From NCBI RefSeq assembly GCF_014695585.1, contig NZ_JACJON010000073.1, positions 145,138 through 209,137 on the forward strand: a DNA stretch of 64,000 nucleotides, given 5' to 3'. A program made the translations under genes and the position numbers. Numbering within the stretch: position 1 is the stretch's first letter; each line of letters opens with the position of its first letter. The DNA is from Microcoleus sp. FACHB-831. Lineage in GTDB: Bacteria > Cyanobacteriota > Cyanobacteriia > Cyanobacteriales > FACHB-T130. Below the pieces are notes generated by a model. That model searched no databases. It saw only the letters and a program-made list of their open reading frames with translations, and had not been told where the DNA came from. Of the stretch, positions 55,777-63,335 are shown piece after piece.

Positions 55777-56379
55777 TCAATCAAAAATAGCTTTTTGCAG
55801 AACTTCGGTAATAGTCATATTTTCCATCTCATCAAGAGTAAGCGTATCGCAGATGTCATAAGATGCGCCAATTCCTTGTAATTGGTCATCTAGAGATTTG
55901 AGGAATTGAGTAACCTTGGGATCTGACCCCACTTGGATAAACGAAATTCCCAGTTCCTCAGCATTTTCCATGCGGCGAGTGGCTCTAAGAATTACATCAG
56001 TAACAGCCATGCGATCGCTTGGTAAACCATCAGTCAGCACTAAAAGCGTCTCTCCTTCCTGCTTTGTCTTGCCAACAGACTTGCGCTGAAAATAGTTATT
56101 AAAGGCATCTTGCAAAACTACAGCCATCTGACTTGTGCCACCAGGCTGATTTTCATTAAAAATTTCGGGTACTTGAATAGATTTAACATTGTCATAGCGC
56201 TTAAATTCACTGGAAAATATATAGACAGTCAGCCCATCATCGTCAAATTTCTCGCAGGTTGTAGCTAAAGCTAGAGTAGATTCCTGAAGTATTTCCCACC
56301 TGTTTTTACCACCAGCTTGGTCTTGGGTAGACATACTGGTGCTAGCGTCGATGATTAAGGTGTAATCGCGGTTTTTCAC
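55777..56379 (-). CDS. von Willebrand factor A domain protein
   Basis: 200-aa protein made of one vWA domain. The metal-ion-dependent adhesion site is complete: DASTSMS at residues 11-17, the Thr in GGTSQMAVVLQ, and LTDGLPSD. It resembles the stand-alone vWA proteins found with TerD-type or phage and stress modules. It lies 95 bases downstream of the Argonaute gene on the same strand and could be the last gene of that transcript, though the gap allows its own promoter. Function unknown. Confidence 0.85.
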   Translation of the reverse strand: MKNRDYTLIIDASTSMSTQDQAGGKNRWEILQESTLALATTCEKFDDDGLTVYIFSSEFKRYDNVKSIQVPEIFNENQPGGTSQMAVVLQDAFNNYFQRKSVGKTKQEGETLLVLTDGLPSDRMAVTDVILRATRRMENAEELGISFIQVGSDPKVTQFLKSLDDQLQGIGASYDICDTLTLDEMENMTITEVLQKAIFD

Positions 56380-56474
56380 TAAAGTGTCCTCCGTTATAGC
56401 GCCTACTGTACGTCCAGTCTACTAGCAATTCAAACAGTGGGGCGATCGCTCGGATTGAGCAGGAAATGCGATCG

Positions 56475-58688
56475 CTATAACCAGAATTGGCGATCGCCCT
56501 CCATCACACTCGGATAAATTCCGTTTAACCGTAGATAAGCCATGCGGTCAGATCCAAACAATGGCATTGGCAAGCGAGGCGTCTGTAGCGCTCCATGATG
56601 TAGTAGTGTCAGTTTAAGAGTGGTTTCTACAATACTTTCAATAGATGCTTGATGTCCTTCTGTGCGTACCGTCAACCGCAGGGGACGAGCCAGACCAATT
56701 TTTTCAGAAACCTTAGTTGTCACCACAACCGCTTCGCGAGAGGACAAACGAAGCGCCAACCCTTTTTCCGGTGCTGCCACAACTTTCTGATTCAGGTTGT
56801 ACAGTCGGGGAATACAAGACTTGCGACACTCCACAAGAATAAACTTAGAGCCAATAGCGTTTGCCCATTTTATTAAATGCTGGACTTCATTACCACAAAA
56901 AGAGCCATCCCGGTAAATTAGAACAGTTTTGCCTCTCAGTTCAGATGCCGGGAGCAATGTCTCTAGAAGTCTTTGAGGGATTTCTTCACCTACAATTAAA
57001 GCATCTTCGATCCGGTAGTGTATAAACTTACCTTGTCTATCATAGAGACGCACACTGGCACAGGCATTAACCGTTCCGGGCAACCTTTCCTTTAACTCTC
57101 TGGCAACATCCAACCCAATGAAATAGTCAGCAATCTCTAACGGTTCATCCAGAATAAAAGGTAAATTTCCCAGCTTGGCCAGCATCCCTGGAATCACCTG
57201 ATTTAGGATGTTTTTCCATTGGTCAACGCGGCTGAGGGTATCGGCATAAATTACTTGGCTGGCTATCTTGCGTCGAAGCAACCGTGAGTAGACCCAATAA
57301 TATAGACTGCCGCCCTCGTCTTTATCAGTTTGGCGATCGCTTTGTGGTAAAAACGTCAAAACGATGTCAGGTGGCACCTCCATTAATGCATCCACAGATC
57401 TCTCTACTTCTGCTCTGGCATCAGCCCCAATCAATTTATTGACTACCACCATTTTTCTATAAACAATGTCACTTTTAAATCCATATTTTTTCAGACGTTT
57501 CTTAACTTCCTCTAGAAAAGCGTTTACACTCAAATCGCAAAGTTTCACAGCGGCAATGCGAATCACTCTTGATGCATCGCTATAATCACTGTGACGGCGA
57601 TAAACACCACCGCCACCCTGCACAGACAGTCCATTTAGGACATCACCTCTTTTGCCTATGAAGTTTTTTCCAAAACGTAGGGGTATTTCCTCCAGCGGAA
57701 CCGACGGTTGCCAGAATAGCCCTGGATACTGACGGCTGTTGACACTACGCTCCACTTGAATTCCATAAGCACCTAGAGCCTTTTCAGCAGTTTGTTTGTA
57801 GGAAGCTAAGAGGTTTGTTCTGTCTTTGTAGAAAATCTTGGTTGCCTTGAGCAACTTTCCATAATCCACCTCAAATCGTTCAGCTGTTTCCGCTGTAACG
57901 CAGGGTCGCAGAGCTGCCATCGCATAGTGACGTTGATCTCTATTCTTGAACTGTACATTGACTAGAGGTTGGTCGTCTGCGGCGTTCTTGAGTGCTTGTT
58001 TGCTGCTTTCACGGGTTGCCTTGTTGATTAGTTTTTCTCTGTGTTCCCCTACAGTTCCCGCCAGCTGGGTGATAGTACCGTAACTCCCCAATTCAATATC
58101 TCGAACTTTCAGATCCTTCAAAAGCGTTTGAGGGTTCTGCCGATAGGGATGATTTTGATAGAACTCTTCTAAATTGCCCCAGTAGAGCATACTGCTATGA
58201 ACCGTTAAAGTCAGAGCAGGGTGTAACTCTCCATTTAGTTCGATAGGTTCTGCCCAAAAATCCGGTTCTCGCCTGACTTCAACCTCCTTTTCGGACAAAA
58301 CAACTGGATACAAGAATTTAGTTTTTCTCAATACCTGAAAAGCAAGCTGTGCCTGGAGAGAAGGTGTCAACTGTCGCTGGCGCACCAATTGGATTGAGTA
58401 GTAGCGATCGCGAAAGTCTGCCAATCCTTCTTGAACATCTGCCAGTATATCTTTCCACTCTGCTAGGGAGGGCATGGGGATATCGGGCATCCCCAGAGCA
58501 TAGAAATATGGCTCATTCCAGATAACAACTATCCAGGGTAAGTTGCGACTGAGATGAAAGCTCAAGCGGTTTCCATCCTTACGCTCAATTTCAGGAGTTA
58601 GTCGAAAACAAGCTAAATTTGGTTTGGCGATGGTTAGCGGGAAAATCTCGCTCAAAAATGTGGGAGTTTGGGTAACTTGATTAGTCAT
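56475..58688 (-). CDS. Prokaryotic Argonaute (long, PIWI domain)
   Basis: 737-aa guide-dependent nuclease of the Argonaute family. The N-terminal half (about 1-300) is divergent and should hold the N and PAZ-like parts. The MID domain includes RRKIASQVIYADTL (about 472-486), the region that binds the guide 5' phosphate. The PIWI domain shows a likely catalytic set: Asp527 in FIGLDVAR, Glu568/569 in LIVGEEIP, Asp594 in LIYRDGSFCGNE, and Asp714 in FGSDRMAYLRLNG near the C-terminus. Size and motifs match cyanobacterial DNA-guided DNA-cleaving Argonautes such as those of Synechococcus and Limnothrix. The start codon overlaps the stop of the upstream nuclease gene by 4 bases. Confidence 0.93.
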   Translation of the reverse strand: MTNQVTQTPTFLSEIFPLTIAKPNLACFRLTPEIERKDGNRLSFHLSRNLPWIVVIWNEPYFYALGMPDIPMPSLAEWKDILADVQEGLADFRDRYYSIQLVRQRQLTPSLQAQLAFQVLRKTKFLYPVVLSEKEVEVRREPDFWAEPIELNGELHPALTLTVHSSMLYWGNLEEFYQNHPYRQNPQTLLKDLKVRDIELGSYGTITQLAGTVGEHREKLINKATRESSKQALKNAADDQPLVNVQFKNRDQRHYAMAALRPCVTAETAERFEVDYGKLLKATKIFYKDRTNLLASYKQTAEKALGAYGIQVERSVNSRQYPGLFWQPSVPLEEIPLRFGKNFIGKRGDVLNGLSVQGGGGVYRRHSDYSDASRVIRIAAVKLCDLSVNAFLEEVKKRLKKYGFKSDIVYRKMVVVNKLIGADARAEVERSVDALMEVPPDIVLTFLPQSDRQTDKDEGGSLYYWVYSRLLRRKIASQVIYADTLSRVDQWKNILNQVIPGMLAKLGNLPFILDEPLEIADYFIGLDVARELKERLPGTVNACASVRLYDRQGKFIHYRIEDALIVGEEIPQRLLETLLPASELRGKTVLIYRDGSFCGNEVQHLIKWANAIGSKFILVECRKSCIPRLYNLNQKVVAAPEKGLALRLSSREAVVVTTKVSEKIGLARPLRLTVRTEGHQASIESIVETTLKLTLLHHGALQTPRLPMPLFGSDRMAYLRLNGIYPSVMEGDRQFWL

Positions 58689-59506
58689 GCAGTCACAGGG
58701 AATACAGAAAATTCACAAAGAGAATTGAACAGGCAGTATTGGCAGTTAAAGCCAGGATTTGGTGGAAAAATTTGGCTGAACTCAGTTGGGTTTTGCCGAT
58801 AACGCCTCAAATCTTTCTGATGCTGCTGGGCTATTATTGCCAGTTCTATCTGAATGGCATTTAGTTGAGCAGCAGTGGCAGAGATTGGCTCAGACCACTT
58901 ACCGGATTCCAAGTTATAGAATGACGCAACAGCTGGTTGCTGTGGGTAGAGATATTTAGCTGCTAGCAGGTAAACAAATCCCTGTCGCCGATCAAAATCA
59001 GTTTTCCCTGTCTTGAAATCTAAAATATGCAGTGTGCCGTCTGGCTCTCTAAAAATGCAGTCAATCGCTGCATATAGATTCAACAAATAATTACCATATC
59101 GGATAAGAATCGGTTCTGGAAACCCCTCATCTCCTCTACTCAGCAGGATGATGTTCTTCCCCAATAAAATGGGCCTTTCGTGGTAGTTTTTGAGTATTTT
59201 AATAACTCGCTCCTGAACTTCAGCTGACTCCTGGCCTAGTTTCAGAATCTCTGCTACTCGTTCCACACCGTCCAATCGGTGCAACAGCTGGGTATCTTTA
59301 TGAAATTCGCAGACGCCTCTTTGGGCTAAATGACCAATCCGTTGCCATGTGGTGTCTTGCTCCAAGAGAGCTTTAACAGATGGTTCTTTCTGACGAGCCT
59401 TTTGAAAACCCCGCTTCATATCACAATGCCAGCGCTCTTGCCCTACAGCTGGAGCGAAAAGAAGCCACAAATTATAACTGGCAAACGGTCGCCAAGGTGT
59501 TCTCAT
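58685..59506 (-). CDS. Cas4-like PD-(D/E)XK nuclease with putative Fe-S cluster
   Basis: 273-aa nuclease of the Cas4/RecB-like group, starting at the Met of MRTPWRPFASYNLW. GGAG lies 10 bases upstream, and the open frame continues 19 codons further but into the preceding gene. The active site is Asp149 in AAIDCIF and Asp163-x-Lys165 in HILDFKTGK. Cys28 together with Cys255, Cys258 and Cys264 (CQYCLFNSLC) reproduces the one-plus-three cysteine layout of Fe-S-containing Cas4/AddB enzymes. The gene overlaps the Argonaute start (ATGA type), so the two are almost certainly co-translated. No cas1/cas2 or CRISPR array is present. Confidence 0.9.
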   Translation of the reverse strand: MRTPWRPFASYNLWLLFAPAVGQERWHCDMKRGFQKARQKEPSVKALLEQDTTWQRIGHLAQRGVCEFHKDTQLLHRLDGVERVAEILKLGQESAEVQERVIKILKNYHERPILLGKNIILLSRGDEGFPEPILIRYGNYLLNLYAAIDCIFREPDGTLHILDFKTGKTDFDRRQGFVYLLAAKYLYPQQPAVASFYNLESGKWSEPISATAAQLNAIQIELAIIAQQHQKDLRRYRQNPTEFSQIFPPNPGFNCQYCLFNSLCEFSVFPVTA

Positions 59507-59510
59507 GGGT

Positions 59511-60092
59511 TTAAACTCCAGAAATGGATAGTTGCAAATCGGTTTTTGGCTGCTTCCAACCATGTACAGCCGCTAGTCTTTTTAAGACTGGCTTAATAAC
59601 TGACGGGGAAGCAGAAGACATTAGGATGCTGGGGTAAACAGCACTGCCCCAGTTGGGGTGATTTAATATAGAGCAGTTGCCTGTGGTGACTGGTAAGCCT
59701 AGTAAGGCTTTGACCACAGCTGCATCATCGTGGGGAATTTCTCCTGGACGTGAAAGCCAAGGATAACCATTGCGAGGATCAATTAGGTCAGCCAAGAATC
59801 CTTGGTCACGAAGATGGGATACCACAGCGCAGCCGAAGCGCATAAACTTCTCTCGCAATCTGTCTTTCTCCCTCTCAACATAAACAGCAGTCTCCGCCAA
59901 TGGGAATCGGGATTGCTGCAATACAACAACAACCCAAGCAACAGGTAAAGTCCAATCTGGTACGATCTGCTCTAGGTTGTTCAAGATAAACAAACTGGGC
60001 ATATGAATCGTCATCTGAACTGCCTGTCCGCTTTCTGTAACCCGCTCCATTGGCGAATTTGGTTGGCAGATATAAAGTTTTGAAGATCTCAT
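59511..60092 (-). CDS. MMADHC-like protein (methylmalonic aciduria/homocystinuria type D homologue)
   Basis: 193-aa protein. The core (about 75-193) carries ADLIDPRNGYPWLSRPGEIPHDDAA, NCSILNHPNWGSAVYPSILMSSASP and the ending KTDLQLSISGV, which resemble cyanobacterial proteins annotated as homologues of MMADHC, the vitamin-B12 trafficking factor. Whether they bind cobalamin is not shown. Its stop lies 4 bases before the start of the nuclease gene, placing it first in the minus-strand Argonaute transcript. The N-terminal about 27 residues may be extra, with MTIHMPSLFILNN a possible alternative start. Confidence 0.75.
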   Translation of the reverse strand: MRSSKLYICQPNSPMERVTESGQAVQMTIHMPSLFILNNLEQIVPDWTLPVAWVVVVLQQSRFPLAETAVYVEREKDRLREKFMRFGCAVVSHLRDQGFLADLIDPRNGYPWLSRPGEIPHDDAAVVKALLGLPVTTGNCSILNHPNWGSAVYPSILMSSASPSVIKPVLKRLAAVHGWKQPKTDLQLSISGV

Positions 60093-60245
60093 AAGATTTC
60101 TTTGTTATATGGCTAACTCTGTTCTGTACATAATATCCACATAATCGATGTAAAATGAGGTATTCATGTTGCTTCTTTGGTCAACTGAATTGGTATTTAT
60201 TTGCTTAGTCTTAGAATGATTTATATGTAATTAAAACTAAAATAT
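60093..60245. promoter_or_regulatory. Divergent promoter region of the Argonaute locus
   Basis: AT-rich 153-base gap between the first gene of the Argonaute transcript and the XRE regulator, where both promoters must lie. A candidate operator is the inverted half-site pair TACAT (60127-60131) / ATGTA (60148-60152), and a further ATGTA occurs near 60226-60230. The divergent XRE protein is the obvious candidate to bind here. Confidence 0.4.
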
Positions 60246-60599
60246 ATGCAGCAGTCTTTTGGTCAGCTTATCCGTCAAGCCCGTAAAAATAAGGGATACA
60301 GTCAGCGCGATCTAGCGAAGCTAATACCTGTAGATTTCACGTACTTGTCTAAACTAGAAAACAACCGCGCTGCTCGTCCTAGCGAGGAATTTATTCGGTC
60401 GTTAGCACCGCACCTAGATCTGGACGAAGAGGAGTTGATTTTCCTCGCGGGTCGTATCCCCGAACGTGACGAGGATTTTCTCAAGAAAAATTATCAAGCG
60501 ATGCCTGCTTTGTTCCGTCGAATGCAGGAAAATCCTGATTTTGCTCAAAAAGTCTTTCAGGAAGCTACACAACCAGAAGATGAGGAGGAGCAAAATTGA
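60246..60599 (+). CDS. XRE-family helix-turn-helix regulator
   Basis: 117-aa DNA-binding protein. The HTH_XRE domain spans about residues 6-63 (FGQLIRQARKNKGYSQRDLA, FTYLSKLENNRAARPSEEF). The C-terminus is a short helical tail with an acidic end. It overlaps the metalloprotease gene by 4 bases, the standard arrangement of XRE repressor and ImmA/IrrE protease pairs in which proteolysis relieves repression. Transcribed away from the Argonaute operon, it probably autoregulates and may control that operon. Confidence 0.93.
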   Translation: MQQSFGQLIRQARKNKGYSQRDLAKLIPVDFTYLSKLENNRAARPSEEFIRSLAPHLDLDEEELIFLAGRIPERDEDFLKKNYQAMPALFRRMQENPDFAQKVFQEATQPEDEEEQN

Positions 60600-61285
60600 G
60601 TGTAATCAAGCCGCATAGATTTTATTCCAAAGAAGAAATTGAGAATCGGGCTAATGACCTTCTCATGCGTATGCAGGAAACGCCTAATTTCCCTCCCAAA
60701 TGGCCTTTAGATGCTAGTCGTGTGGCTGACTTTCTGGATCTAGCTATTGTTTGGGACATCATACCGACTGACGAAGAAGCGCCGATAGCGGCTAGGATTT
60801 TCCCCCTAGAACATCTAATCGAGATAAATGAAGATATTCTGAAACTGTCTGAAGGTTATGCAGCATCGACAATCGCCCATGAAATTGGACATTGGGTACT
60901 TCACATTAACCAAGATGAAGCTGATAGTTTTGTAGAACAGATGGCTCTGGGTCTAGTACGCGGTACTGAGGCAACTGTACAGCCATTCTTGTGCCGCAGT
61001 GCTAGCGATCGCATTTATAAGAGTAATGCTAACAATCAGATTGATTGGAGAGAATGGCAAGCTCAATATTTCGCCAGTTGCTTACTGATGCCTCGGTATA
61101 TTTTGGAAAATAAAAGAAAGGGACGCGATCTAACAAACTGGCGTCACCTCTACGCAATGGCAGAGGATCTGGGTGTAACAATATCTAATCTCAAAAATCG
61201 TCTACAAGACCTGGGTTGGATTCACATACCTAAAGATTCTCGCCAAATTTATTTGGGTAGTGCTGCACCCAGTCGGAACAAATAG
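60596..61285 (+). CDS. ImmA/IrrE family zinc metallopeptidase
   Basis: 229-aa protein with the zinc-protease motif HEIGH at residues 95-99 in AASTIAHEIGHWVLH and a downstream acidic ligand region in WREWQAQYFASCLLMP (Glu in the helix after the motif). ImmA-type proteases cleave a partner XRE repressor in response to stress or phage induction. The TTG start sits inside the ATTGA overlap with the XRE gene and is preceded by GAGGAGG. The C-terminal helical part (about 160-215) resembles the ImmA regulatory segment. Confidence 0.92.
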   Translation: MSVIKPHRFYSKEEIENRANDLLMRMQETPNFPPKWPLDASRVADFLDLAIVWDIIPTDEEAPIAARIFPLEHLIEINEDILKLSEGYAASTIAHEIGHWVLHINQDEADSFVEQMALGLVRGTEATVQPFLCRSASDRIYKSNANNQIDWREWQAQYFASCLLMPRYILENKRKGRDLTNWRHLYAMAEDLGVTISNLKNRLQDLGWIHIPKDSRQIYLGSAAPSRNK

Positions 61286-61327
61286 GCGTTTGGGTAGAGC
61301 GCGATCGCGCTCTTTACCCAAACCTAT
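61283..61327. terminator. Long hairpin containing a HIP1 palindrome
   Basis: GTTTGGGTA-GAGCGCGA pairs with TCGCGCTC-TT-TACCCAAAC, giving a stem of about 17 bp centred on GCGCGATCGCGC. It lies between the convergent ImmA/IrrE gene and the 68-aa gene and would terminate both. Confidence 0.7.
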
Positions 61328-61350
61328 TTAAAGAGAACCCATATTGATAA

Positions 61351-61557
61351 TTAATCCAGCTTCAGGGAATTAACTGGCACTTCATCCCAAGAATCTACAG
61401 TCCGCAGTCTGGCAATCCAACCCGACTCCTTTTGGAAATCGGTTAAGTTCTTTTCGTATGACTCGTGGCAATCTTTTGCCTGCTGTTCATCACAACAGGC
61501 AATACAAGCATGAATCATACCAGACGGATCGATCTGTTCGTTTACCCAAATAGTCAT
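61351..61557 (-). CDS. Hypothetical 68-aa cysteine-containing protein
   Basis: Small acidic soluble protein with CIACC and a third Cys in DCHESYE. A good RBS (AGGGGG) lies about 8 bases before the ATG. The Cys cluster could bind metal. I do not recognise the family. Confidence 0.6.
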   Translation of the reverse strand: MTIWVNEQIDPSGMIHACIACCDEQQAKDCHESYEKNLTDFQKESGWIARLRTVDSWDEVPVNSLKLD

Positions 61558-62031
61558 GGATCATTCCCCCTGAACTTTAAATGCTTGAACTTATTCAGTA
61601 ATTTTTACTTATTATCAACTAACAACTTACTATAAGCCGATTGGCAGGTGGAGCGGACTAAATATAAAACCCTCACCTCTAGAGTGCGCTCAAGCTTATA
61701 AGAAGGCTCTTCGGTTGATTATGTAAGTATCTACTTATATTAAGTCTCCTTGACAACTATTCTTCTATACAGATTTTCGGGTAGACGTGATAGTTAACTT
61801 GTGTAACCGCTCGATGGGTTAGATCCTCGACAGAAAAGGGAACTCTAAGTAGAGTACGGATGCTATCTACCCAACTTTGCACGCCCGCCACAGAAAAAGT
61901 AGCTAAGTGGTTGGACAGCGCCTTCAGCCAGAAGCGCAGGAGTTGAGAATCGCCCTTTGTGGAGCTTGTTATTAGGTCAACTGTTGAAAGCCAGCATAGC
62001 TCCACATCAATTCCAAAATCAGCAGGTTAGC
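61558..62031. other. Intergenic region upstream of the lipoprotein cluster
   Basis: About 470 bases without a convincing gene. A minus-strand frame at 61757-62005 has no RBS and no recognisable product, but its composition is not random, so it could be a remnant. No terminator or promoter stands out. Confidence 0.35.
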
Positions 62032-62202
62032 ATGAAATCTCGACTCCTAAACTTTGTGTCCCTTTTCTTGTGCAGCATTGTGCTTGTCACCGCCTGCAAT
62101 GGCACGCCAAATGTAACATCGCATGAGCCGCCACCGCTGCAAATTGTCTACAGTCTGTGGCTTGAGTATTTTCCAATAGCGATCGCGAAGGAAAAAGAGT
62201 AA
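62032..62202 (+). pseudogene. Truncated first copy of the substrate-binding lipoprotein gene
   Basis: The frame encodes the first 56 residues of a protein closely related to the two genes that follow: signal peptide and lipobox (LVTACNG), a short linker, then LQIVYSLWLEYFPIAIAKEKE and a stop where the paralogues read AIA(Q/H)EKGFF. The rest of the domain is absent, so this is a non-functional remnant of a tandem duplication or recombination. Confidence 0.85.
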
Positions 62203-62272
62203 CTTTCGTAGAGCTTTTTGTCAGCTCGACATAAACTACCATAATTCGAGTTCAATCACAAAATCCGCTTGT

Positions 62273-63268
62273 ATGAAATCTATAGTTTCGCGCTTCTTAT
62301 CTATTTTTTTGCTAACTATTTTGTTAGTTACCGCCTGCAATAACCCAAAAAATACTCCTCTTCAAAGCGAGCCTTTAAGAGTCGGTTATAATCTTTGGCC
62401 TGGGACATTTCCAGTGGCGATCGCTCAGGAAAAGGGCTTTTTTACCCAGCAAGGAGTGAACGTTGAAACCAGCTATACCGTAAACTACCTAAAATCAGTA
62501 TCTGACTTTGTTTCAGGCCAATCTGACGGAATTTTCATAGTCTTAGGTAGCCTCATAGGATTGGTTGAAAAAATTCCAGATGTGCAGATGGTTCTAGCAT
62601 CAGATGAATCAGCAGGTGCAGACGTTGTATTGGCAGTGCCTACTATTAAGAAAGTTGCTGACTTGAAAGGCAAGCGGATCGGTGTCAAGTTAGGCGATTA
62701 CGGAGAACTATTTGTCACAAAGTTCTTAGAACAAAACGGTTTAAACACCAATGAAGTCTCGCTTGTCAATGTCGAAGGGGAAGCAATTCCAGCACACTTT
62801 AAAAGTGGCGATATACAAGCCGGACAAACTTGGGAACCTTATGTAACTGAAGCAATTAAAGGGAAAGCGCGGGTGCTATTTACCAGCGAGCAAACTCCCG
62901 GTTTGATGCCTAGTGTACTTGTGTTTCGCAGCAAGATAATCCGCGATCGCCCAGATGAAGTTAAGGCATTTATCAAAGCATGGTTCCAAGCTCAAGATTA
63001 CTGGAAAGCCAATCCAGAGGAGAGCAAGATAGCGATCGCTAAAGTTCTCAATATTAAACCAAACGAGATTTCTACTGAGGGCATCAAGTTGTACACCTTA
63101 CAAGACAATTTAAAGGCTTTTACTCCAGGTTCTACAACAGAGTCCTTGTACCATACCTCCAAATTGTATGCCGATTTCTCGATTCGCACAGGAGGATTAA
63201 GTGCAGCGCCAGACATTAAAAAAATGATTAATCCGTACTTTTTGCAGCAGTTACAAAAGGTAAATTAA
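62273..63268 (+). CDS. ABC-type substrate-binding lipoprotein (SsuA/NrtA/THI5-like family)
   Basis: 331-aa periplasmic binding protein. A lipoprotein signal (LVTACNN, Cys about 22) is followed by the NMT1/SsuA-like fold: LRVGYNLWPGTFPVAIAQEKGFF, a Ser/Gly ligand region DGIFIVLGSL, SAGADVVLAVPTIKKVADLKGKRIGV, VNVEGEAIPAHFKSGDIQAG and WEPYVTEA. The family binds sulfonates, nitrate, thiamine precursors or related small molecules. The ligand here cannot be deduced. No permease or ATPase gene is in the window; they may follow beyond its right edge. Confidence 0.88.
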   Translation: MKSIVSRFLSIFLLTILLVTACNNPKNTPLQSEPLRVGYNLWPGTFPVAIAQEKGFFTQQGVNVETSYTVNYLKSVSDFVSGQSDGIFIVLGSLIGLVEKIPDVQMVLASDESAGADVVLAVPTIKKVADLKGKRIGVKLGDYGELFVTKFLEQNGLNTNEVSLVNVEGEAIPAHFKSGDIQAGQTWEPYVTEAIKGKARVLFTSEQTPGLMPSVLVFRSKIIRDRPDEVKAFIKAWFQAQDYWKANPEESKIAIAKVLNIKPNEISTEGIKLYTLQDNLKAFTPGSTTESLYHTSKLYADFSIRTGGLSAAPDIKKMINPYFLQQLQKVN

Positions 63269-63335
63269 TCGCCAAGGACTTTCAACATCAATTGCGAAAA
63301 CTAAAACCAGCCTAATTGATAATTTTTAACTCAGT

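Noticed and set aside
58685..59506. Reading the Cas4-like nuclease as part of a CRISPR-Cas system
   Set aside because: No CRISPR array, cas1, cas2 or effector gene is present; the only close partner is the Argonaute.
60121..60160. LexA-type operator before the XRE gene
   Set aside because: TGTACAT resembles half of the cyanobacterial LexA box, but the second half is missing at the right spacing.
61757..62005. 82-aa minus-strand ORF
   Set aside because: No RBS and no recognisable product; kept only as a possible remnant within the intergenic note.
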